64,000 nucleotides of DNA, taken from contig OY821518.1 in the NCBI GenBank assembly GCA_963682025.1, forward strand, positions 236,012,152 through 236,076,151, read 5' to 3'. Every line of letters begins with the position of its first letter. Within the stretch, counting starts at the first letter, position 1. The DNA comes from Cordilura impudica (lineage: Eukaryota > Arthropoda > Insecta > Diptera > Scathophagidae). Below the pieces are notes generated by a model. It worked only from the letters and a program-made list of their open reading frames with translations, did no database searches and was not told where the DNA came from. The position numbers and the translations under genes were made by a program. Positions 12,313-22,740 of this stretch are shown piece after piece.

Positions 12313-12872
12313 TGGGGGGTTTCATGTCAAGTGCACCAACTTTTGAAACCAATGTCTTCCGATCGGGATGAAATTTGCACCAAGGTTATTCCTATTGGAT
12401 AGTAGTTTAGACACAATAAGATCAATAAGATCGGTCCGGATCTCTCTGAGTTAGAGGGGATCAAAATTTGACATTTTGGCCAAACAGGTGTTTTTTATCA
12501 TCCATGTAACTTATTACCTATTGTTCTTAGAAAATTTTCTCCCAAATAGTTTAGATAGCTATTTCTTCAATATTTCGGAAAAAAATACTTAAAAAAAAAA
12601 AATTTTTTTTTGTAGACTTTTTTTTTGCTAAATCAAAACATTTTTTGCCTTTTTTTTTCAAAAAGGGCATTTTTTTTTTTTTTTTTTTCATAAGAAAGCT
12701 TAGTATTTTTCCTTTAAGAGCTTTTTGGTCGCTTAGTGGGATGGCAGTGGGATATCTATCAAAATAAATGTTTTGTATCTCAAGACAACGGTTTTTCAAT
12801 TTTTCACAAATGCACTATTTTGAATTTTTTCCTATTTGTGTGTAAAACCTTACAAATTAAACTTATACTCAG
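12313..12872 (+). repeat. left terminal inverted repeat of the long-TIR transposon
   Basis: About 560 bp, matching the reverse complement of 21676-22229. Shared landmarks in order are CAAGTGCACCAACTTTTGAAACC, CATTTTGGCCAAACAGGTGT, GTAACTTATTACCTATTGTTC, and ATTTTTCACAAATGCACTATT. Homopolymer runs in the middle differ in length. The inner end is near CTTATACTCAGA. Confidence 0.9.
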
Positions 12873-12919
12873 AAGGTATGTAACATACCTTCATAACATA
12901 ACAGAAGAGAATGGTTCTC

Positions 12920-13696
12920 CGTAACCTGAAAGAGTTATTTGCAACATTTCAATCTGAACACGAGGATGTTAGAATTGGCTTCACGAAATTAACCCAAACG
13001 TTGCGTTTTGGCAGAAAGCAGCAGAACTCACACAGTATGCGTTTGCATTTATCATGAAAATGTTAAACTGATGTTGAAGGAAATCAACTTAAAGTATTTA
13101 ACAGATGATTCTGCAGAAGATTTACACGATTACCGCGATTGCCTTAAACTGACTATGTGTCCTAATGCAACAACTTCTTGCCACTTAGGTGAATGTACCA
13201 ATTACCCGAAAACCACATTCATCAAAGAAAATTTAATCAACTCTTTAGATCGAGAATATATAGAGGAGGTCAAATTTGATTCTTGGATTCAGACTGACAG
13301 ATGCACATTGAAAACAATCATTTTAAATATGGATGATTTTGTGGAAGAAATGTGTACAGGATTGCTAAACTTGAGAAAATGACTTTTTAGTCAAAGAGCA
13401 ATGCTCATTCTTCAAGGATTTGAAGATGCATTTGAAGTCTGGTGAATTCGTTATTTCATATGATTTCGCAGAAAACTATAAATAAGTTCTTCAGGATGCC
13501 GTACAAGCATTCCACTTCAATAACGACCAAGCAACTATATTCACAGTAGTTATTTACTACATGAAAGATGAAAAACTGGAACACAAAAGTATGGCAATCA
13601 TATCTGACGATTTAAAACATGATACCGTTGCAGTTTATGGGTACCAGAAGAGAATACTAAAATTTCTAAAATCTAAATTTACAGTAAAGAAGGTAT
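12920..13696 (+). pseudogene. putative transposase of the long-TIR transposon, 5' part
   Basis: The sequence in order reads NLKELFATFQSEHEDVRIGF (12923 on), a frame change, then SSRTHTVCVCIYHENVKLML (13017 on), TTSCHLGECTNYP, DSWIQTDRCTLKT, another frame change near 13380, then VISYDFAENY, FHFNNDQATI, SDDLKHDTVAV, and KFTVKKV up to the LTR insertion. One in-frame stop follows FAENYK near 13483. The Cys-Val-Cys and CHLGEC pairs could be metal ligands. The DFxENY and NNDQATI blocks look like conserved core motifs. Position between long terminal repeats argues that this is the element's own recombinase, which is inference. The start codon is not resolved and may lie closer to the inverted repeat. 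The 3' part is at 20825-21416. Confidence 0.72.
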
Positions 13697-14055
13697 TGTA
13701 GCGTAACACAACTTTCGTAGTGTGCTGTATAATACCCACACTGCATAGCGTACAATATTTGCAAATGCGGTAATAACAAATATCAATATTGTTGACCACG
13801 GCATTTGCAAAACATTGTATGACTGCGTATATTGTTATGGTATGTTGTTGTTACGCTGGCACACTTATGTTTATGCTGACCCAAGTGCAGGTAACACATT
13901 GTTGTTAATATAGGTTGAAAATATGTATATAAAGAAGAACATTTTATAATCAACCAATCATTAATAATTTAGCATTAAAAGACTTAGCTCCTAGATAGAG
14001 CTGAAGTACTAAATAAAATAAATACTATCTTATAAAAACTATCTTGTTTGTTATA
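13697..14055 (+). repeat. 5' LTR
   Basis: 359 bp, beginning TGTAGCGTAACA and ending TTGTTTGTTATA. A TATA box candidate (TATATAAA) sits at 13926-13933 and an AATAAA signal at 14012-14017, giving a likely U3-R-U5 order. Relative to the 3' LTR it has an extra 4 bp in CCTAGATAGAGC near 13995. Confidence 0.95.
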
Positions 14056-14073
14056 TGGCGATCCTGCCAGTGC
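14056..14073 (+). promoter_or_regulatory. primer binding site, probably tRNA-Arg
   Basis: TGGCGATCCTGCCAG starts at the base after the 5' LTR. It is complementary to a tRNA 3' end reading CTGGCAGGATCGCCA, which I recall as a fly arginine tRNA. 412 and mdg1 also use tRNA-Arg. The tRNA assignment is from memory. Confidence 0.75.
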
Positions 14074-14257
14074 TCCTTAGATGAGCATTGTAGAAAATAT
14101 ATATAATTCAAGGATTATGCTCTTAAATTGAGCAATCCTGAAAATAATAATAATAAAAACACGTAATAATTTTGTCCTGGTGGATCAGCCACAACGATCC
14201 ATCAGCTGCGTTGAAGGAAGATACTGTCTGGCCTAAAGACAGGGGAGCTTAAAATCA

Positions 14258-14524
14258 ATGGCGGAAGGGCCAAAACCTATCTCCATAGAAGAGTATAGAA
14301 GAAGGACGGGCCAGCAGAAAAAGAAGGAAGAACACATCAATATACCCCTGGTGACAAAGAAAAAGAGGAGAGGCGGCTACGTCGCAAGACTTCGAAGAGA
14401 AAAGGCAATTCTCTTAAGAATCCTCAACGAAACAACACCACCTTGGGACCAGGCCACGAGACTCTGGGCAAAAATTGATAATATTAATCATCTAATAAAA
14501 CAACAAACGGGTAGTTCATCGTAG
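14258..14524 (+). CDS. short upstream frame of LTR element, basic 88-aa protein
   Basis: ATG at 14258 opens an 88-residue frame (MAEGPKPISIEEYRRRTG...) rich in Lys and Arg, with a KKKRRGG cluster around residues 33-39 and a predicted helical C-terminal half. It lies about 200 bp after the primer binding site and well before gag. No domain is recognised. Short leader frames occur in 412/mdg1-like elements, so it may be a genuine element protein or a regulatory upstream frame. Nothing in this sequence decides between those. Confidence 0.45.
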   Translation: MAEGPKPISIEEYRRRTGQQKKKEEHINIPLVTKKKRRGGYVARLRREKAILLRILNETTPPWDQATRLWAKIDNINHLIKQQTGSSS

Positions 14525-15098
14525 TTTTACACAAAAAAAAAAAAAAAAGTGGAGCATCCCGTTATGCACCCGTATGTCAGAAAGCGTTAACCGCTCCTGA
14601 CAAATAAACAAAAACAAATAAATAGAAAACACAATAATTTGTAAGAGGGAAAAATTGTAAGAGAAACAGTAATTTGTTAAAAAAAAAAAAAAAAAAAAAA
14701 ATTCACAAAGGAGTGTAGTTCAATTAATCTGATTTGTTCTGTATAAAAAGCTTATATTTAATCTTGATACAATTATATAAAGAGAAAAAATAACTTTTGT
14801 AATTATGCTGTTTAAGAAAAAAAAAAAACAAAAACACAAATTAAATAACAAATTTTTTTTTTTTTTTTATAAATTAAATATGTATATACATAAATAAAAT
14901 GATGCATGTAAAATAGTATAAGCTATTGATAAAAATAATGAATTACTAGGGAAGATATATAATTAGCGAGATATAAGATTCGGTTAGATTATTGAGGCAG
15001 TCAGAAATATAAGATTCGGTTAGATTATTGAGGCAGTCAGAAAAATATTTAATAGAAATAAATAATAGGAAAATATGCAAAATAAATAGCGAAAGAAA

Positions 15099-15317
15099 AT
15101 GGGAGGTCGACAATCAAAAATAGAGAATCCCAATGCAAATGTTATTAACGAGGTAGAAATAAAAGAAGACTCAATCGATTTAAAATTCATTGAGTGTTGT
15201 TTACTAATAATAACCGTACTGATTAGCTTAAATTTTGCATTACATATTTATGCCTTAAACACCAAGAAATTAAAAAAGAAATATTTGAGCAGAGCCAATG
15301 ACTTAAACAAAATTTAA
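15099..15317 (+). CDS. short frame with myristoylation-like start and one membrane helix
   Basis: The 72-residue frame starts MGGRQSK, a plausible N-myristoylation signal (Gly2, basic residues near). Residues about 29-52 (FIECCLLIITVLISLNFALH) form one strong hydrophobic membrane segment, followed by a basic KKLKKKY tail. It sits just upstream of gag (start 15329). It could anchor to membrane. No family is known to me, and neither expression nor function can be inferred from sequence. A gag N-terminal piece in another frame is an alternative, but the gap and stop before 15329 argue for a separate frame. Confidence 0.4.
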   Translation: MGGRQSKIENPNANVINEVEIKEDSIDLKFIECCLLIITVLISLNFALHIYALNTKKLKKKYLSRANDLNKI

Positions 15318-15328
15318 ATAATTTTCCC

Positions 15329-16471
15329 ATGGATTGGCAAGAAATAATTCAGAAGGTGAGACTAATCAAAGAGGAGTTCGACAAATCTTATAAATGTTTA
15401 AATATAGATAGAAGCACAAAAGAGGAAACAATAATAAAACATATTAGAATCTTATGCGAAAAGTTAGAACAAATCAGGGTCTTGCTAAATGCAAATTATA
15501 ACAGACTATAACAGACTATAACAGACACCACATAGGACAGCTGCTGAAAGTTTTTTCTTAGATGTCAAGACTAGAATCCTGATTATATCATCTAAGAAGG
15601 GTGTTAAGGTAAAATTACCAGATACACTACACGAAGAGGTAAAATTCTTAGTTGAAACTGAAAATTCAGAGAATATTGGATCCTCTTTGGAAAGTACTGA
15701 AGTAAAAATGACACAAACAGTCGTTGACTTTCTGAACACAGCTTCAAAGCTGATCATAGAATTTGATGGAAAACCAGAAAATTTACGTTCCTTTATAGAC
15801 TCGTTACAGTTAATAGAATCCATCAAAGGTGCCACGAATCTATCGCAGTCTCTTTAATAAAAACAAAGTTAAAGGGAAGTGCAAGAAATTTAATAGGTAA
15901 TGAACAAACCATTACTGAGATAATACATAAACTAAAAAACTCAGTAAAGGGCGAGTCGGTTGAGGTATTGACAGCAAAAATAATGAATACCCGACAAAAC
16001 AATAAAACTGCCAATAATTATTGCAGTCAAATAGAGAATTTAACGAAGTCATTAGAAAATGCCTATTTATCAGATGGTTTGCCATGCGAATTGGCATGTA
16101 AATATTCAACACAGGTTGCAGTAAAGGCACTAACCAAAAACTGCACCATCGATAAAGTTAAACTTATCATGGAAGCAGGCCAATTCAGTAACATGAATGA
16201 GGCCGTTGGCAAATTCATAAACAGTTGCACTGAGGCAACAGGGCAACAATATGCCGTATTGTATTTCGGGCAGAAGTTTAACCGAAATAATAACTACAGA
16301 CAATATCGTGGAAGGTACAATTACCCACGCAATAATAGTAATAACAGTAACAACGGCAGACCCCAACAAAAACCTATTCACAACAGAGTTCAACAAAATC
16401 AGAACCACAGACGTAACAGAAATTACGTCAGAGCAGCAGAGTCACATGAAAATGATTCGGAAAACTGCTAA
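15329..16471 (+). pseudogene. gag: gag of LTR element, frameshifted
   Basis: It starts at ATG 15329 (MDWQEIIQKVRLIKEEFDKSY). The frame stops near 15511 within a short tandem duplication of AACAGACTAT, resumes from about 15526 in another frame through the capsid-like stretch FDGKPENLRSFIDSLQLIES, shifts again near 15855, then reads to 16471. The C-terminal 60 residues are Asn/Arg/Gln rich (RGRYNYPRNNSNNSNNGR). No CCHC zinc knuckle is present, so RNA binding would rest on the basic tail. Gag of this family packages the RNA genome in cytoplasmic particles. About 380 residues in total, with two frame breaks, so non-functional as it stands. Confidence 0.8.
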
Positions 16472-16489
16472 AATCCTCTGAAGGAAATG

Positions 16490-16712
16490 GTAAACAGCTG
16501 ACCAGAGTTGCTGCTACAAATGTACAACAGATGCCTAAAAGAAGGAGTATTTCCAAGTGTGTGGAAGAAACAAGCAAAGGAAATGGAGACCCAGAATCGC
16601 CATCCTCATACAGACTACTATGTATGCTGGACACAACAGGCAAACTGCTAGAGCGACTCATAAAGCCTCGGCTTGAGGACGCCATTCAAGCAGCATATAC
16701 AACCTTAACCTC
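16490..16712 (+). pseudogene. captured piece of LINE reverse transcriptase inside the LTR element
   Basis: Between the gag stop and the protease, two overlapping frames translate as text typical of non-LTR reverse transcriptases: NRCLKEGVFPSVWKKQ in one frame, then KGNGDPESPSSYRLLCMLDT and GKLLERLIKPRLEDAIQAA in the next. This is the region just before the palm domain, as in R1-type LINEs. It has no poly-A and no visible target duplication, is about 220 bp, and replaces the expected gag-pol spacer. Template switching during reverse transcription is a simple explanation. A nested 5'- and 3'-truncated insertion is the alternative. Confidence 0.75.
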
Positions 16713-16724
16713 AGCTTAAGTTTT

Positions 16725-18098
16725 TATTTAATATAAAAATTAACGACACGAACAACACGGTAACACTGTTGGTAGATACAGGGGCAGACATTTCGGTTAT
16801 AAAAACTAAACATTTTTATCAAACACAAATTAACAGAAACAGAACAACCAGATTGAGTGGAATGTATTTATTGACCTAAAATTTAGAGGTTTTTTGATAC
16901 CACATGATTTCCAAGTAGTACTAAATAATTTTCCAATAACTTGCGACGGTATCCTTGGAATGGATTTTTTTAAGAAGTATAAATGTATACTAGATTTCAA
17001 TGGGAACCATGATTACCTCGTACTACGACCACCCAATCTGTCGCATGTAATAGATATTCCACTTACGAACGGCTTCAATGGAATAACACTCCCACCAAGG
17101 TCAGAAGTGATTCGTCAAATCAGGTTTCCGGAGCTTGAAGACGATGTACTAATACCAAATCAAAAAATCGTACCAGGTGTCTTCGTACCAAATACACTGG
17201 TAAAATCAAATAACGCATTGGTTCGTTTTTTAAATACCACACATAAAATAGTAACAATTAGGCAAAATAACATAAAAACCGAGAAAATGTCTGACTATGA
17301 AATAGTAAAACAAAAACCACATAAAAATAGCCAAAGAAAATCTGAAGTTTTGGACCTTTTGAAGGGAAACTTTCCTGAACAGTTCAGAACAATTTTAACT
17401 AAGCTTTGTTTAGAATACAATGATATTTTTGGCTTAGGGACTGAAACAATTACTACCAACAATTTCTATGAACAAAGACCGAGAGTAAAAGATAATCAAC
17501 CAACGTATATTAAAAATTATCGCATATCAGAATCTCATAAGGAGGAAATAAACAAACAGGTTGAAAAACTAATAGATGACAAGATAATCGAACCATCATT
17601 TTCGGAATACAATAGCCCAATTCTGTTGGTACCAAAGAAATCACTTCCCGGAACAGATGAAAAAAGATGGCGCTTGGTGATAGATTATAGGCAGATAAAT
17701 AAAAAACTAATATCAGATAAATTCCCGTTGCCTAGAATAGACGATATTCTAGACCAACTAGGTAGAGCAAAATATTTTTCTTGTTTGGACTTGATGTCCG
17801 GGTTTCATCAAATTGGTTTGGAAAAGAACTCTAGAGACTTGAAGTCATTTTCAACAAACAATGGTTCATACAGATTTACTAGACTACCATATGGCTTAAA
17901 AATAGCACCGAATTCATTCCAAAGAATGATGACATTAGCCTTCAGTGGTCTGAAGCCGAATCAAGCATTCCTATATATGGATGACTTGGTTGTATTGGGA
18001 TGTTCTGAAAAACATATGCTTTCAAATTTGAAGGATGTATTCGATCTTTGCCGTAAACACAATCTTAAACTACACCCCAAAAATGTTCAGTCTTTGTG
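16725..18098 (+). pseudogene. pol: pol, protease and reverse transcriptase part
   Basis: An aspartic protease motif LVDTGAD lies near 16770-16790, with a stop downstream near 16877, and GILGMDFF at 16950. The open frame from 16894 to 18099 then holds the reverse transcriptase: WRLVIDYRQINKK, YFSCLDLMSGFHQIGL, FTRLPYGLKIAPNSFQRMM and the catalytic YMDD box in LYMDDLVVLG (near 17975). The domain order PR-RT and the RLPYGLKxAPxxFQ wording are Ty3/gypsy type. A frameshift at about 18096 separates it from RNase H. It copies element RNA to DNA inside capsids. The catalytic residues remain, but the polyprotein is broken. Confidence 0.9.
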
Positions 18099-20280
18099 AG
18101 AGAGGTAACCTACCTTGGCCACAAATGTACTGATAGAGGAATATTACCGGATGATAATAAATATTCGGTGATAGAAAATTACCCGACGCCTACGGACGCC
18201 GATAGCGCACGAAGGTTTGTCGCGTTTTGCAACTATTACCGACGATTTATTAGAAACTTCTCTGAATATTCCAGACACCTTACAAGGCTATCCAAAAAGG
18301 GAGTACCATTTCAGTGGACAAAAGATTGTGAGTGCGCGTTTAAATACTTAAAGAAGGCATTAATGAGCCCAACATTGCTTCAGTACCCAGACTTTACGAA
18401 GGAATTTTGCATAACAACAGATGCGAGTAAGCATGCTTGCGGTGCAGTTTTAACACAGGAACATGAAGGTAGACACCTACCTGTGGCCTATGCATCTAAA
18501 ACTTTCACTAAAGGCGAAAGCAACAAATCGACCATTGAACAGGAATTAACTGCCATACACTGGGCTGTCACATATTTCAGACCATATATATACGGAAAAC
18601 ATTTTTTGGTCCGAACAGACCATAGACCACTTTCATACCTGTTCTCCATGAAAAATCCAAGTTCTAAGCTATCGAGAATGAGACTCGATCTGGAGGAATA
18701 TGATTTCACAGTAGAATATCTCAGGGGAAAAGATAATTATGTTGCCGACGCACTGTCGCGCATTACAATAAATGACTTAAAGGATATTAACGACAAGATT
18801 TCATCCGTTTTAAGGGTCACGACAAGATCGATGACTAAGGAAGAGAAAATTAGTAATCCAGTAGTAAATCAGCAAAATATTAATAATAATAATAAGCCCA
18901 AGGTATATATACCATTGAATAATATAGACGTCAAAAGATATTATAAATTAAAGATTTTACCCAACAGATGTTACATCAAAAAGGGAAAATCCATATATGC
19001 TAGCATAAGAATAGATGATTTATTTACTAAAGGGAATATTGACTTAGGACAATTTTTCCCTAGGCTAGAACGAAGAGCCTGTAAACTAAATATTAATAAG
19101 ATTCAAATTTCACCACATGAGAAGATTTTCGAATTTGTCTCGATAAGTGAATTTGAGAATATGGGCAATAAAACACTGAATAAAATCAGAATAGCGCTAT
19201 TAAACGAAGTAACTAAAATTGATAACACGAATGCAAAGGCAATACGTGAGATAATGCTGAAATACCATGATGATCCTATAGAAGGAGGACATTTTGGGAT
19301 ATATACAACCACTGAGAAGATCAGGAGATACTATTACTGGAAAAATATGACAAAAGACATTGCCATATATGTGAAAACATGCCATAAATGTCAATTGGCT
19401 AAAACGGAGAAACATATAAAACAATAACAATAACGGAGACACCAAATAGGGCTTTTGATACGGTGTACGTAGATACAATTGGACCATTTCCAAAGTCAAT
19501 TTATGGAAATGAATATGCAGTCACAATGATATGTGACTTAACTAAATACTTGGTAACAATACCAATAAAGGATAAATCAGCTAAGACGATCGCAAAAGCG
19601 ATATTTGAAAATTTTGTGCTTATATACGGTCCAATGAAGACGTTCATTTCGGATATGGGCACAGAATACAAGAACTCTATACTGACAGAGCTTTGCAACC
19701 TATTGAAGGTAGATAAACGCACATCGACAGCACATCATCACCAGACACTAGGTACGATAGAAAGAAGTCACCGGACTTTTAACGAATACGTACGAAACTA
19801 CTTATCAGTAGATAAAGACGACTGGGATGAATGGCTCAAATATTTCACGTACTTTTTAACACTACACCATCTACAGTACATGATTATTGCCCTTATGAAC
19901 TTATTTTTGGAAAAATTCCAAACAATTTTAGACAATTTAGTGAAGTAGATAGAGTTGCACCACTTTATAATATAGATAATTATGCTAAGGAAATTAAATT
20001 TAGATTAGAAGTAGCAATAGATAGAGTTAAAAAACTATTAGATATAAATAAAATAAAACAAAAAATTAATTATGATAAAACAAAATTAGATTACAATTTT
20101 AAAATAGGAGATTTAGTCTTAGGAAGAAATGATGCAGGTCATAAGTTAGAGATGGCATATAAAGGGACATATAAAATTAAGAAAATAGATTTCAGAAGTA
20201 ATGTAACCATAGTTGATAAGAAAATGAATAAAGAACAAATAGTTCATAAGAATAGACTTAAGTTATACAATATTAAATAA
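18099..20280 (+). pseudogene. pol: pol, RNase H and integrase part
   Basis: The first frame to 19427 has VTYLGHKC, RNase H motifs (ITTDASKHACGAVL, TIEQELTAI, RTDHRPL, DALSR) and the integrase zinc finger with His-His (GGHFG) and CHKC near 19380. After a frameshift near 19427 the catalytic core follows, with Asp in VDTIGPF, Asp in ISDMGTEY and Glu in IERSHRTF (19470-19775). Another shift near 19860 leads to the C-terminal DNA-binding region (IGDLVLGRNDAG, MAYKGTYKI) ending at 20280. Integrase inserts the DNA copy with 4-bp duplications, matching the flanks. Two frameshifts make it inactive. Confidence 0.9.
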
Positions 20281-20457
20281 ACAATATGCATTCTTTTCTT
20301 TAAATCTATATTTGTAAATAAAATAAAATAAATTTAATGTAAAATGTGAAATTTGCACTTGATACAACCACAAAAAAAAAAAAAAAAAAAAAAAAAACAA
20401 CAGTACAATTAATAAAAGAATGTCCATAGAACAAAAATGTTATATGAACATTCTTAC

Positions 20458-20469
20458 AAAAAAGGAAGG
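20458..20469 (+). promoter_or_regulatory. polypurine tract
   Basis: AAAAAAGGAAGG directly precedes the 3' LTR, the expected plus-strand primer. An A run of about 25 bases lies upstream near 20372-20397. Confidence 0.85.
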
Positions 20470-20824
20470 TGTAGCGTAACACGACTTTCGTAGTGTGCTG
20501 TATAATACCCACACTGCATAGCGTACAATATTTGCAAATGCAGTAATAACAAATATCAATATTGTTGACCACTGCATTTGCAAAACATTGTATGACTGCG
20601 TATATTGTTATTGTATGTTGTTGTTACGCTGGCACACTTATGTTTATGCTGACCCAAGTGCAGGTAACACATTGTTGTTAATATAGGTTGAAAATATGTA
20701 TATAAAGAAGAACATTTTATAATCAACCAATCATTAATAATTTAGCATTAAAAGACTCAGCTCCTAGAGCTGAAGTACTAAATAAAATAAATACTATCTT
20801 ATAAAAACTATCTTGTTTGTTATA
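20470..20824 (+). repeat. 3' LTR
   Basis: 355 bp, about 98.5 percent identical to the 5' LTR by eye (five substitutions, one 4-bp deletion). It ends at TTATA before the duplicated GTGT. Confidence 0.95.
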
Positions 20825-21416
20825 GTGTACTACGTTTCGGACGGAGCTCGTCAACATTTTAAAAACAAAAGTAGCTTGGCAAACCTTATGGCCCATGAAA
20901 AAGATTTTGGAATGCCAGCTGAGTGGCGTTTTCATCCTACTGCTCATGGTAAAGGAGCATGTGATGGTATTGGAGCAAACCTTAAAAGAAATGCAGCGAA
21001 GTATAGCCTCCAGTGCTCTCATCAAGATCGCACCTTAGATGCGACTGCTTTATTCCATTGGGCAAAGAATAGAAACTAAAATAGTTTTTAGTAGCAAAGA
21101 GGATCATCAGGAAACATTGAAAACACTGAAGAGCAGATTCGATGCTACGGCAACAATCGATGGCACCGCTCAATACCTGCTTTTATACCGCTTGTCGATG
21201 GAAGACTCAAGCTGAAAAAGTTTTCTGCCTCTATTCAATGCGATTTCTTTCCAAAGACAATAAATAAACCAGCAGCGAAATCAACAGCTGAACCTAGTAA
21301 CGCCAAGAAAGGATTGACAAGAAAACGCAGTAAATAAAGGCGACAAAAAAGCTGGATGAAAGACTGGGTATTTAAAAATTTACAAGACTTAAATACTTCA
21401 TCAGCTACAATAAATT
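20825..21416 (+). pseudogene. putative transposase of the long-TIR transposon, 3' part
   Basis: After the LTR element the gene resumes. With one copy of the 4-bp duplication removed, the codons across the junction read KKV then YYVSDGA in one frame. Then come FKNKSSLANLMAHEKDFGMP, AEWRFHPTAHGKGACDGIGA and NLKRNAAKYSLQ, stop near 21077, and more C-terminal protein in shifted frames (SRFDATATIDGT, then a Lys-rich end and SSATIN at about 21416). The SDGA ... DFG.AEW ... HGKGxCDGxGxxxKR block is the most conserved part of this family as I remember it, and its Asp, His and Cys residues are catalytic or metal-binding candidates. Downstream lies an A/T run, then the right inverted repeat. Confidence 0.75.
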
Positions 21417-21675
21417 AAGTATGAAAATAGTTATGATATAAATGGTAGATCCATGCAACTAAATTTATCTTTTTATTTTTAATATTATTATTATTATACA
21501 TTAATTTAATTATTATTAAAAATAAATAAAAAATAATAATTTTTCAACATTTCTATAGAATAAAAGCGATTTTTTTTCCTGAGGTTAACATATTCTGGGT
21601 ATTACAGTATCGAGGGTATAAAATTTTAGTTAGGTATGTTATATACCTTCGGAAACTTTAGTTTGCCTAGTTTCT

Positions 21676-22229
21676 CAGTATAAGTTTTATTTGTAAGGTT
21701 TTACACACAAATAGGAAAAAATTCAAAATAGTGCATTTGTGAAAAATTGAAAAACCGTTGTCTTGAGTTACAAAACATTTATTTTGATAGATATCCCACT
21801 CCCATCCCACTAAGCGACCAAAAAGGTCTTAAAGGAAAAATCCTAAGCTTTCTTATGAAAAAAAAAAAAAAAAATGCCCTTTTTGAAAAAAAGGCAAAAA
21901 ATGCTTTAATTTAGCAAAAAAAAAAAAAGTCTAAATTTTTTTTTTTTTTTTAGGTATTTTTTTTCCGAAATTTTGAAGAAATAGCTATCTAAACTATTTG
22001 GGAGAAAATTTTCTAAGAACAATAGGTAATAAGTTACATGGATGAGAAAAAACACCTGTTTGGCCAAAATGTCAAATTTTGATCCCCTCTAACTCAGAGA
22101 GATCTGGACCGATCTTGTTGAAATATTGTGTCTAAACTACTATCCAATAGGACTAACCTTGGTGCAAATTTCATCCCAATCGGAAGACATCGGTTTCAAA
22201 AGTTGGTGCACTTGACATGAAATCCCCCA
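21676..22229 (-). repeat. right terminal inverted repeat of the long-TIR transposon
   Basis: Reverse complement of 12313-12872, with roughly 90 percent identity by eye outside homopolymers. It ends CCCCCA at 22229, followed by the TATACATA duplication. Just inside it is a small palindrome (AGGTATGTTATATACCT) also seen inside the left repeat. Confidence 0.9.
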
Positions 22230-22237
22230 TATACATA

Positions 22238-22662
22238 CAAGAAAATGTTATATTTTTGGAAAATGTCCTTTTTTAAGAAAAGGTATTTCTTCACAAAATG
22301 AAATATTTTTAAGAAATGTTAGTTTTTTAAGAAGATTTACTTTTTTAAGAAAAGGTATTTTTTAAAGAAACGTTATTTAAAAGAGTGTAATTTTTTAAGA
22401 AAACTTACTTTTTAAGAAAAGGTACTTTTTAAGGAAATGTTATTTAAAAAAAAAAAAAAAAAATTAGTTGTTTAGAAAAAAAAAGCACATTTCGAGAAAC
22501 GTATTTTTTTTAAGTAAATGTATTTTTTTTATGAAGAGGTAATTTTGGAGAAAAGTAACTTGTTGTGGAAAGTATTTTTTTTTTTAGAAAAGGTACTTTT
22601 TAAACAAGGGGTACTTTTTTTTTAAAGAAAATGTACCGTTTTCTTGAGAAAATATGTATATA

Positions 22663-22740
<78 letters not shown>

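Larger units (their letters stand above)
13697..20824 (+). mobile_element. Ty3/gypsy-type LTR retrotransposon (412/mdg1-like)
   Basis: LTRs are 13697-14055 and 20470-20824, differing by about five substitutions and one 4-bp indel (roughly 1.4 percent), so insertion was fairly recent. A primer binding site abuts the 5' LTR and a polypurine tract abuts the 3' LTR. The flanks are GTAT (13693-13696) and GTGT (20825-20828), a 4-bp target duplication with one change. Internally there are two short upstream frames, a gag region and pol with protease, reverse transcriptase, RNase H and integrase. No env-like frame lies between integrase and the 3' LTR. Several frameshifts make this copy defective. 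The TGTAG terminus and arginine-type primer fit the 412/mdg1 group. Confidence 0.93.
12305..22237 (+). mobile_element. long-TIR DNA transposon of unassigned superfamily, with 8-bp target duplication
   Basis: The element proper is 12313-22229, with TATACATA at both edges (12305-12312 and 22230-22237). The termini are TGGGGGGTTTCATGTCAAGT on the left and the complement of TGGGGGATTTCATGTCAAGT on the right. The inverted repeats extend about 560 bp. Subtracting the LTR element inserted inside leaves about 2.8 kb. It carries one decayed gene, in two pieces at 12920-13696 and 20825-21416, whose protein type I know only as an uncharacterised family in insect and cnidarian genomes. An 8-bp duplication also occurs in hAT and P elements, but the protein does not resemble either. 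Some ambiguity of 1-2 bp in the edge remains because the flank itself is TA-rich. Confidence 0.82.

Noticed and set aside
20306..20572. Minus-strand frame over the end of the LTR element
   Set aside because: It overlaps the A run, polypurine tract and LTR; no protein similarity.
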